In this document: positions 58,348 through 64,000 of the stretch, one piece after another
Position numbering within the stretch: the stretch's first letter is position 1
Layout of the letters: each line of letters begins with the position of its first letter
NCBI RefSeq assembly: GCF_019316905.1
Contig: NZ_CP079216.1
Span: forward strand, 2,914,001-2,978,000
Direction of reading: 5' to 3'
Source: Tessaracoccus palaemonis
Lineage (GTDB): Bacteria > Actinomycetota > Actinomycetes > Propionibacteriales > Propionibacteriaceae
Length of the DNA: 64,000 nt
Position numbers and translations under genes: made by a program
The notes under the pieces: model-generated
What the model saw: only the letters and a program-made list of their open reading frames with translations
Database searches by the model: none
Told to the model about the DNA's origin: nothing

Positions 58348-59837
58348 TAGGACTCCCGCTCAACAAACTCACCGAGATCTTCCTCGGTCCACATGTCCTC
58401 GCGAACCACCACAGCCGGAGCCGGCGGGGAGAAATCAGGGCCAGCCACGCAATCAGCATCGGTCGCCCGGTACACGTGCTCAGAGATCCACCCGTCACTC
58501 AGGTCGCCGGCCTTCGCGGTGTCGAGCACGATGTCTGCCTTGATCTGGTTGCCCTTCACGAGGGCATGGCAAGCGACACTGATCCCTTCCTCGTCGCACA
58601 GCTTCACGAGCGGGAGGAAGTTCTCCGACATGTACGGGGTCAACTGCCCAATCACATCGCCGTACACACGGACCTCGATGCGCTCCTTGCCCTTGGCGAT
58701 CGACGCCACGTGGAGCGTGGCCACGACCGGATGCTCGTTGTTCCCGTTCAGCAGCGCAGCGACTTCGTTGAGGTACCGCTCCTCCCCTGTGACCTGGACA
58801 ACGGATCCGCGCGGCAGAAGCACATAGGCACCACTGGGCATCGGGCCGGGGGCTTCGATCTCGCTCAATGAGGGCAGCTTGACCTTGACGTTGGCACGCA
58901 CGGTTCCGTAGTCGATCCGCGCCCACACGTTAGCTTGCACCTCAAGCTTGAGCCCTCGCTGCGCGAGCTCAGCCACGACCGTGGCATAGTTCGCAGCCTG
59001 CGGGTCGGTCAGGTTGCCGACCCACTCGCCTGCGACGACCACGGCCGGGGCCCTGAGCCCGCCAGACGGGACCAGGTGCGCTGGCACATCCTTGACTGAT
59101 GTTCCTTCGACACCGAGTGTCACTCCGCGGCTGGCCATGAGCCGCGCGATCTCGCCCCGGTGGTCCGCCTCCCCCTCTATCTCAAACGTGTTGATACAGC
59201 GGCCCCACGGGACCAGGGGCGCAAACGCAACTGCATCACCTGCAGGGGCGAGAGACATGAACAACGCAGCAGGGAGCACTACTTCGGCTCGGTAATCGTC
59301 GAGGGTCGCCACGGTCTGGATCGTCTTAAGGTTGGCCTGGTCCATCGCCGGGGCGGCGAGGACTGCACGCTCACGAGGGACGTGACCGATCTTTCGAGTG
59401 CCGAGCGTGACGGCGATGGCGTTGGGGTCGTATTCGTTGCGCGGCTCACGCACCAGCGTGACCGTATGTCGACCTCTGCGGTTTCCCCAGCCGCTGTAGT
59501 GCTGAACCCCCACGACCGGGACTGTGGGCTCGTCCGGGAGGGCGCTAGGAAGCCCAACGTCCATGGGGTCTGAATGACTCGCCACGGGAGCCGGAGCCGG
59601 TGGCTGCTGTTGCGTGGTGAAGTACTGGGGCTGGATTTGCCCAGCGGGGCGCGCTACGGGGTTCTGGAGTCGACGCCTGAGGGGGACTCGCCACATGCCA
59701 GCAGCAAAGAGTGCTGCGATGAACAGCAACGGGCCGATCCCGGGAACGTTGCCGATGAGGATAGAGACCATGATGGCTGCGAACCAGTACCACCAGGGGT
59801 GGCGCATGGCCCACGCGGCGAATCTGTCCATGGTCAC
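58347..59837 (-). CDS. HIRAN-domain membrane protein
   Basis: 496 residues from a GTG that overlaps the repressor stop (GTGA); an ATG two codons later also has good spacing to AGGAAGAG. Two N-terminal hydrophobic segments (about residues 13-30 and 33-50) then a linker and a HIRAN domain at about 106-165 (VVGVQHYSGWGN, REPRNEYDPNAIAV, GHVPRERA). Further C-terminal beta-rich parts (IEVRVYGDVIGQLTPYMSE) look like a second HIRAN-like repeat. HIRAN domains bind DNA 3' ends or stalled forks in helicases such as HLTF; a membrane-bound stand-alone copy in a phage repressor operon is unusual. Confidence 0.8.
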   Translation of the reverse strand: MTMDRFAAWAMRHPWWYWFAAIMVSILIGNVPGIGPLLFIAALFAAGMWRVPLRRRLQNPVARPAGQIQPQYFTTQQQPPAPAPVASHSDPMDVGLPSALPDEPTVPVVGVQHYSGWGNRRGRHTVTLVREPRNEYDPNAIAVTLGTRKIGHVPRERAVLAAPAMDQANLKTIQTVATLDDYRAEVVLPAALFMSLAPAGDAVAFAPLVPWGRCINTFEIEGEADHRGEIARLMASRGVTLGVEGTSVKDVPAHLVPSGGLRAPAVVVAGEWVGNLTDPQAANYATVVAELAQRGLKLEVQANVWARIDYGTVRANVKVKLPSLSEIEAPGPMPSGAYVLLPRGSVVQVTGEERYLNEVAALLNGNNEHPVVATLHVASIAKGKERIEVRVYGDVIGQLTPYMSENFLPLVKLCDEEGISVACHALVKGNQIKADIVLDTAKAGDLSDGWISEHVYRATDADCVAGPDFSPPAPAVVVREDMWTEEDLGEFVERES

Positions 59838-60400
59838 TTCTCTTCCTCGCCCTCATCCGGCTCGTCGCCGTCGCAGGCCGCCTGGTCGACCATCAGCGAG
59901 TCGTCCATCATCTTCTGCTGCTTCGCGGTGATGTGGCGCACGTTGTCGGGCTGGCCACCGCTGGGGGTGAACGCAGCACCCGCTTTTCCGACGTCGTGGG
60001 CCGCACCGCTGCCGCCGTCGTCACTCTTCTCAGCTTCTGGCTGCCGGCCATCACTGCTACCTCCAGTTCGCTTCGCACGTAGGAGGGCATCGACCATGCT
60101 CACGACGACCTGTCGCTCATGCTGATCGAGCCCCTGTGCGCGTTCTGGCAGCTCCCAGGGCCCGTAGTTGGGCTCTGCGCCGAGTGCGGCCCTGACGACG
60201 TCCTCCTTGACGGAGAGCATGGTCGCCAGGTCGCGGATCACACGTTCGTCGCGTGTGCCGCGTTGCTTGCCGTTGGCCAGGTTGCGCACGGTTTCATAGC
60301 TGATCGAGCCTTCGGGCAGACGCCGATGCAGGGCGAGCAGCGATGTGATCTGCAGCTCCCCCATGCGTCGAGCGATCAGCTCGGGGACGGTCTCGGTCAT
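59834..60400 (-). CDS. XRE-family phage repressor
   Basis: 188 residues; ATG at 60400 with AAGGAG upstream. N-terminal helix-turn-helix (LIARRMGELQITSLLALHRR, SISYETVRNLANGKQRG) and a charged, disordered C-terminal half ending in an acidic tail (DGDEPDEGEEEK). It reads leftward from the operator array and is the likely immunity repressor. It heads a four-gene coupled operon with HIRAN, the small ORF and DUF3800. ImmA further left is its probable protease. Confidence 0.88.
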   Translation of the reverse strand: MTETVPELIARRMGELQITSLLALHRRLPEGSISYETVRNLANGKQRGTRDERVIRDLATMLSVKEDVVRAALGAEPNYGPWELPERAQGLDQHERQVVVSMVDALLRAKRTGGSSDGRQPEAEKSDDGGSGAAHDVGKAGAAFTPSGGQPDNVRHITAKQQKMMDDSLMVDQAACDGDEPDEGEEEK

Positions 60401-60450
60401 GCCGTAACCATGGCTCCTTGTGCGACAGGCCGCATTCGAACGGTAAGTGA

Positions 60451-60564
60451 CTTGTACAAGCACAAAGTAGCCTACGGCGCTTCGGCACGTAGTCAGGCCG
60501 CACCCCTTGACTTGTACAAGTTACAAGTCCACACTTGATTGCAAGTTCCCCGCTTGTAAACAAG
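60451..60564. promoter_or_regulatory. Operator array of the lysis-lysogeny switch
   Basis: Four CTTG-N-CAAG sites lie between divergent repressor and Cro-like genes: CTTGTACAAG at 60451-60460 and 60511-60520, CTTGATTGCAAG at 60534-60545 and CTTGTAAACAAG at 60553-60564. A further half-site overlaps 60521-60527. TTGACT at 60507-60512 fits a rightward -35 box, with a possible CACACT -10 box 17 bases on, so a repressor bound at the second site would block early transcription. Confidence 0.8.
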
Positions 60565-60613
60565 GAGACAGGAGAGCAAGATGAGGTCACGCATCCACTA
60601 CCAAGGAGGTTGG

Positions 60614-60883
60614 ATGAAAGTCACCGACCCGCAGCGGCTCGCACGACAGCGCCGCCGCCTGGGCTACACCCAGGCCGACCTGGCCAACCTGGTCGGCTGC
60701 ACCCAGCAGTACATCTCCATGATCGAACGAGGCGCCGACCGCGACTGCTCCGAAGGCATGGCGCTCAGGATCGCCAACCGCCTCGATCTCGACCTGGAAG
60801 ACGTCTTCGATGCTCGACCTTCCCTTCACGCGACCACAGTTCCAAGGTCCAAGCGTGGAACCAAGCGCCGGATGGCAGCCTGA
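60614..60883 (+). CDS. XRE-family Cro-like protein
   Basis: 89 residues; the ATG at 60614 is chosen for its AAGGAGGT site 5 bases upstream, although an ATG at 60581 is in frame with a weaker site. Helix-turn-helix: RLARQRRRLGYTQADLANLV and QQYISMIERGADRDCSEGMA, typical of Cro/C1 proteins. First gene of the rightward early operon, directly right of the operators, so it probably competes with the repressor for them. Confidence 0.85.
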   Translation: MKVTDPQRLARQRRRLGYTQADLANLVGCTQQYISMIERGADRDCSEGMALRIANRLDLDLEDVFDARPSLHATTVPRSKRGTKRRMAA

Positions 60884-60956
60884 CCCCAACAAAGAGAAAC
60901 GCCCCCGCCTGGAGCTAACAGGCGAGGGCAACAACCCCAGAAAGGAGTCGGATCAC

Positions 60957-61514
60957 ATGACTCAGAGTACCAACCCCGACACCACCGCCCGACGTTGGCT
61001 GCCGATCGTCGAAGCCGCCGGCTACGTCGGACTATCCCGCAGTTCGCTCGAACGACTCATCGCTCAGGGCAAGCTCACCCGCTACAAGGCTCGGAGCCGC
61101 GTGCTCGTCGACCTGGACGAGCTCGACGCCCTCGTTGTCCAGAGTGCAATGCCTTCGACCAGTGACAACGCCAGAGCAACGAGCCCTCGGCCCCGCAGGA
61201 AGAACCAGCACACCCCTGCTCCGGTGGCCGCGGAAGCTGCCTCCGACCCGACGCCCGGGACCCAGCAGCTCCGGTACGCGATGGGCTGCTTTGAGCAGAT
61301 CATCGACGGCCTGCTCATCAAGTGGAGCGTCGACACGGGATTCCTGTCCGACGGGAATCGGTTCGTGAACTTCGTCCGTGCCGTCTACAAGGAGAACGGC
61401 GATCACGACGCGTTCCGTACCCACAGCGCTCTCGCCGAGTTCCCGTGCGATGAGCAGCCCCCCGCCCATATCGCCGCCGCGATGCTGGCCGTCATCGGCG
61501 CGGTGACCGCATGA
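60957..61514 (+). CDS. Excisionase-like helix-turn-helix protein
   Basis: 185 residues; ATG at 60957 behind AAAGGAG. Residues about 14-60 form a MerR-like HTH_17 domain (LPIVEAAGYVGLSRSSLERL, then VLVDLDELDALV) as in excisionases and plasmid/phage control proteins. The C-terminal 90 residues (FEQIIDGLLIKWSVDTGFLS) are of unknown function. It could be the directionality factor for the serine integrase or an early regulator; overlap by ATGA with the next gene. Confidence 0.75.
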   Translation: MTQSTNPDTTARRWLPIVEAAGYVGLSRSSLERLIAQGKLTRYKARSRVLVDLDELDALVVQSAMPSTSDNARATSPRPRRKNQHTPAPVAAEAASDPTPGTQQLRYAMGCFEQIIDGLLIKWSVDTGFLSDGNRFVNFVRAVYKENGDHDAFRTHSALAEFPCDEQPPAHIAAAMLAVIGAVTA

Positions 61515-61681
61515 GTGCCGTCAAGCAGCTCGCCTGCGACGAGCGCCACACCGCCATCACCACACAGGCCGCCCAGGCCGCGCAGCGCGCCTACATCCGC
61601 GCCCTCGTCGACACCGCGCCACAGCTGAGCGCCGACCAGGCCGCCGTCATCACCCGCGCATTCCGAAGGAGACTCGCATGA
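61511..61681 (+). CDS. Small phage protein (56 residues)
   Basis: Its ATG overlaps the previous stop (ATGA) and its TGA overlaps the next ATG. The protein is Ala-rich and helical (ITTQAAQAAQRAYIRALVDT) with one Cys and a basic C-terminus, FRRRLA. No family recognised. The double coupling supports translation. Confidence 0.6.
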   Translation: MSAVKQLACDERHTAITTQAAQAAQRAYIRALVDTAPQLSADQAAVITRAFRRRLA

Positions 61682-61908
61682 GCTACCAGCGCATCCACGC
61701 CCAGACCACCGGCATGAAGAACGGCGTCCGGATCTTCCGCGACGTCGAACTCGACATCAACCCCGACCGCACCGAGTACGACTTCATCCCGGCGACGTAC
61801 AGCCGGCCCGCCCTGGCCCGCGTCCACCGCCGCGTGTACCGCGAGTTCGGCCGCTACGACGTCCTCCCCGAGCTGGTCGTCCAGGACTCCATCGAGGTGA
61901 TCGCATGA
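61678..61908 (+). CDS. Small phage protein (76 residues)
   Basis: ATGA overlap at both ends. Begins MSYQRIHAQTTGMKNGVRIF, a beta-rich, charged and soluble protein without known motif; no Cys or membrane segment. Part of the early operon. Function unknown. Confidence 0.6.
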   Translation: MSYQRIHAQTTGMKNGVRIFRDVELDINPDRTEYDFIPATYSRPALARVHRRVYREFGRYDVLPELVVQDSIEVIA

Positions 61909-62330
61909 GCATCACCGGACTGATCCTCCACGCCCTCGACCATACCCCCAGCTTCGTAGAGGTCCCCGACGGCGACTACCGCGCCATGGCGGACGTCCTC
62001 GGCTGCCAGTACATCGAGCACGTCCGCACCCGCATCCCCGGCGTCGCCATGATCGTCGACGATGAGGGCGCGCTCGACGAGAACCGGCAGCTGAACCTGG
62101 GCGCCGCGTTCACCCTCTACCCCGGCCGCATCTTCGGCGACGTCCTGGTCTTCTCCGAGGTCGACGGCCCCGAAGGCCGCGACGTCACCACCCTGACCCC
62201 CGAGCACATGCTCGCCGTTTGCAACCGCCTCGGCGTCCGCCATGTCGTCGGCCTCGGCCGGGAGTTCAACGCCGACGAGCCCACCGAAGACCTCGGCCTG
62301 CACCGCCTCGTTGAGAGGGGTGAAGCATGA
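61905..62330 (+). CDS. Hypothetical phage protein (141 residues)
   Basis: ATGA overlap with both neighbours. Soluble and acidic; contains VPDGDYRAMADVLGCQYIEH and LNLGAAFTLYPGRIFGDVLV. This resembles DUF3846-type actinophage proteins (aligning a daily-value style predicted N-terminal strand with the conserved GDVLV strand), but I cannot assign it firmly. No enzyme motif seen. Confidence 0.6.
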   Translation: MSITGLILHALDHTPSFVEVPDGDYRAMADVLGCQYIEHVRTRIPGVAMIVDDEGALDENRQLNLGAAFTLYPGRIFGDVLVFSEVDGPEGRDVTTLTPEHMLAVCNRLGVRHVVGLGREFNADEPTEDLGLHRLVERGEA

Positions 62331-62500
62331 GCCCCCTCGACGTCCTGCGCGACGACCACGACGACCTCGACGACTTCCTGGCCGACCACCACCACAGCGT
62401 GGAACTCGTGTCAGAACTGCTGACGGTCCTCGTCCTCCTGATCACCGTCGCCACCCTCATCGGGCTCGCATGGCTGGCCGTCGGGTGGTGGACCGCATGA
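62327..62500 (+). CDS. Small single-span membrane protein (57 residues)
   Basis: ATGA overlap at both ends. An acidic, His-containing head (VLRDDHDDLDDFLADHHH) is followed by one transmembrane helix (LLTVLVLLITVATLIGLAWL) and a WW-ended tail. Not a known holin, which would normally lie with late lysis genes; here it is in the early region. Unknown role. Confidence 0.65.
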   Translation: MSPLDVLRDDHDDLDDFLADHHHSVELVSELLTVLVLLITVATLIGLAWLAVGWWTA

Positions 62501-62637
62501 CCCGCGACGTCCGACACCTCGTCCACCCCATCCTCCCCACCGCCGCAGAGATCGCCGCGGCCGCCTCGATCGTCCTGACCGTCGTCGGCCTCCTGGTCGT
62601 CGCGTGGACGCTCACGGACTGGTGGCCGTGGTCATGA
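62497..62637 (+). CDS. Small single-span membrane protein (46 residues)
   Basis: ATG at 62497 overlaps the previous TGA. A short basic head, then one hydrophobic helix (IAAAASIVLTVVGLLVVAWT) and the end DWWPWS, similar in style to the preceding protein. The two may act as a pair in the membrane. Its stop overlaps the next ATG. Confidence 0.6.
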   Translation: MTRDVRHLVHPILPTAAEIAAAASIVLTVVGLLVVAWTLTDWWPWS

Positions 62638-63419
62638 GTGGCGAACCGATCTGGACGATCATCGACACCTGCACACACGGCGTCACCCACCACCACGGCA
62701 CGCGCCTTGGGTACATCCGTGACCACTGCCGCTGCGACGCCTGCCGCGCAGCCGCAGCGCACTACGAGCAGGCGCGACGCCGCCGCAACGCCTACGGCCG
62801 CAGCCACCTCGTCGACGCCACCCCAGCCCGCCAACACGTCCGTGCACTCATGGCCCAGGGCATGGGATGGAAGCGGATCGCCACGTTCTGCGGCGTCGCC
62901 GCCTCGACGCTCGGACCAATCCTGTACGGCGCCTACCCCGACCAGCCGAACCACCCTGACCACCGGCCCCCGCGCCTCCAGATCAGCCGGGAGCTGTCGG
63001 CGAAGCTCCTGGCCGTCGGGCTCGATGTCGCCCCCGGCGTGCGGGTCGACGCCACCGGGGTCCGCCGCCGCGTCCAGGCCCTCGTCGCCGCCGGCTGGTC
63101 CAAGCAGCAGATCGCGAGACGGCTCGGCATCGCCCCCGGCAACATGAACCTGGACATCGCCGCCACAGTCACAGGAAACACCCGGGACCGCGTCATCGAG
63201 CTCTACAACACGATGCGCCGCGAGGCACCTCCTGCCGATGACCAGTACGGGCGCTCCGCCGCGACCCGCTCACGCAATTACGCCCAGACGCGCGGCTGGG
63301 TGACGGCCGACGCGTGGGACGCCGAGAGTATCGACAATCCACGCGCGACCCCGATGCCCACCGACCCGGCATCCGTAGCTGCCCGTCGCGCAGCGCTACG
63401 CGGACGGCGGGCGGCATGA
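62634..63419 (+). CDS. Phage DNA-binding protein with helix-turn-helix segments
   Basis: 261 residues; ATG overlaps the preceding stop. N-terminal GTRLGYIRDHCRCDACRAA holds a compact C-x-C-x2-C cluster followed by basic RRRRNAYGR. Two helix-turn-helix-like stretches: MAQGMGWKRIATFCGVAAST and VAAGWSKQQIARRLGIAPGN. It resembles helix-turn-helix proteins of actinophage early regions. Probably transcriptional or replication control; exact role unknown. Confidence 0.7.
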   Translation: MSGEPIWTIIDTCTHGVTHHHGTRLGYIRDHCRCDACRAAAAHYEQARRRRNAYGRSHLVDATPARQHVRALMAQGMGWKRIATFCGVAASTLGPILYGAYPDQPNHPDHRPPRLQISRELSAKLLAVGLDVAPGVRVDATGVRRRVQALVAAGWSKQQIARRLGIAPGNMNLDIAATVTGNTRDRVIELYNTMRREAPPADDQYGRSAATRSRNYAQTRGWVTADAWDAESIDNPRATPMPTDPASVAARRAALRGRRAA

Positions 63420-63574
63420 GCGGCTCCTGCTGGCACGACGGCCCCGACCACTGCCCCGGCTGCCGACACTGCGCCGACTCCTGGGGCGACCCCGACGAAC
63501 CGCCAGTGCGCCACTACCGCAGCATCGCCGACTTCTCGTGGACCCCGGTCCACGTCCCCGAACCCGACTTCTAG
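63416..63574 (+). CDS. Small cysteine-rich phage protein (52 residues)
   Basis: ATGA overlap with the previous gene. Cys5, Cys13, Cys16 and Cys19 in CWHDGPDHCPGCRHC, with nearby histidines, form a likely zinc knuckle. The rest is acidic and Pro-rich. No family recognised; small zinc-finger proteins of this sort often modify host transcription or replication. Confidence 0.6.
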   Translation: MSGSCWHDGPDHCPGCRHCADSWGDPDEPPVRHYRSIADFSWTPVHVPEPDF

Positions 63575-63588
63575 AAAGGACCGATCGA

Positions 63589-64000
63589 ATGAGAATCGTC
63601 GGACTCGACCTCAGCCTCACCGCCACCGGCGTCGCCATCATCGACGACGGCCAGGTCAACGTCGCCACCATCCGCTCCGCAGGGCGCAAGGGCGACAGCC
63701 TCCTGCAGCGATCCGACCGCCTTGGCTGGCTCGCTCGCGAGATCGGCGGCCGCGCCCACAGCGCCGACCTGGTCGTCGTCGAACAGCCCGCCTACGCGGC
63801 CGTCACCGGCCACCACCACGATCGCTCCGGCCTGTGGTGGCTCGTCATCGATTACCTCTCCTACGACAACTCCATCCCCGTCGCCGAGGTTGCCCCCGGC
63901 ACCCTGAAGAAGTTCGTCTCCGGCCGAGGCAACGCAGGCAAGGACGAGATGTTGCTCGCCGCAGCCCACCGCTTCGCGCGCCTCGCGACGCTGTCCACCA
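63589..64000 (+). CDS. RuvC-like Holliday junction nuclease (partial, runs off the window)
   Basis: 137 residues visible; ATG at 63589 after AAAGGA. MRIVGLDLSLTATGVAIIDD gives the first catalytic Asp (Asp7) of the RuvC/RNase H fold, LVVVEQPAYAA the Glu, and GKDEMLLAAAHR an Asp downstream. Actinophage homologues resolve branched DNA during replication and packaging. The C-terminus is beyond the right edge. Confidence 0.85.
   Translation, partial: MRIVGLDLSLTATGVAIIDDGQVNVATIRSAGRKGDSLLQRSDRLGWLAREIGGRAHSADLVVVEQPAYAAVTGHHHDRSGLWWLVIDYLSYDNSIPVAEVAPGTLKKFVSGRGNAGKDEMLLAAAHRFARLATLST

Larger units (their letters stand above)
54595..64000 (+). mobile_element. Integrated temperate phage or phage-like element (left 9.4 kb)
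   Basis: It starts with a large serine integrase, then ImmA-type peptidase, XRE repressor, operator array, Cro-like and excisionase-like proteins, a string of small ATGA-coupled ORFs and a RuvC-like nuclease: the immunity and early region of a temperate actinophage. No structural genes are reached before the window ends, so a conjugative or mobilisable element is not excluded. It interrupts cpaF. Confidence 0.85.

Overview
The window is 64 kb of high-GC DNA with actinobacterial features: dense GC-rich codons, many GTG starts and ATGA/GTGA stop-start overlaps, a single-chain acyl-CoA carboxylase, a class I fumarase and Flp/Tad pilus genes. A member of the Propionibacteriales is my best guess; no rRNA or tRNA gene is present to test it.

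Layout: (1) 1-7401, a type IV pilus (type II secretion-like) assembly operon: pilin tail, three minor-pilin genes, prepilin peptidase and the inner-membrane proteins PilM, PilN and PilO. (2) 7666-19819, housekeeping and accessory genes: siderophore reductase, nitronate monooxygenase, class I fumarase, secreted subtilase, MFS carrier, Kup potassium transporter coupled to a macrodomain protein, and an OmpR-type two-component system. (3) 19996-25506, one 1836-residue protein joining biotin carboxylase, biotin carrier and both carboxyltransferase halves. (4) 26310-30845, a three-gene operon (processive family-2 glycosyltransferase, HlyD-like adaptor, GH81 beta-1,3-glucanase lipoprotein) that looks like a beta-glucan synthesis and export system. 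(5) 31211-51724, citrate synthase, a ChvE-GguA-GguB-type sugar ABC transporter with promoter, operator and intercistronic hairpin, acyl-CoA ligase, two CNNM/CBS membrane proteins, PRPP synthetase, alcohol dehydrogenase, BCCT carrier and a secreted metallopeptidase.

(6) From 52083 a Flp/Tad pilus locus begins (CpaB-like, TadZ-like, CpaF-like). The CpaF gene is cut shortly after Walker B by an integrated element that starts with a large serine integrase at 54609 and fills the rest of the window. Its left part holds the integrase, a lipoprotein flanked by a duplicated scrap of immA, an ImmA-type peptidase, and a repressor operon (XRE repressor, HIRAN membrane protein, hidden 40-residue ORF, DUF3800 protein). 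An array of CTTG-CAAG operators separates this from a rightward early operon: Cro-like protein, excisionase-like protein, a run of small proteins overlapping by ATGA, and a RuvC-like nuclease cut by the window end. This is most simply a temperate actinophage or phage-like element in lysogenic state, disrupting the Tad motor.

Intergenic DNA carries several families of dispersed palindromic elements, two present twice at full length and one as a full copy plus a half copy, plus two blocks of REP-like direct and inverted repeats. Most lie just after stop codons. No CRISPR array was seen.
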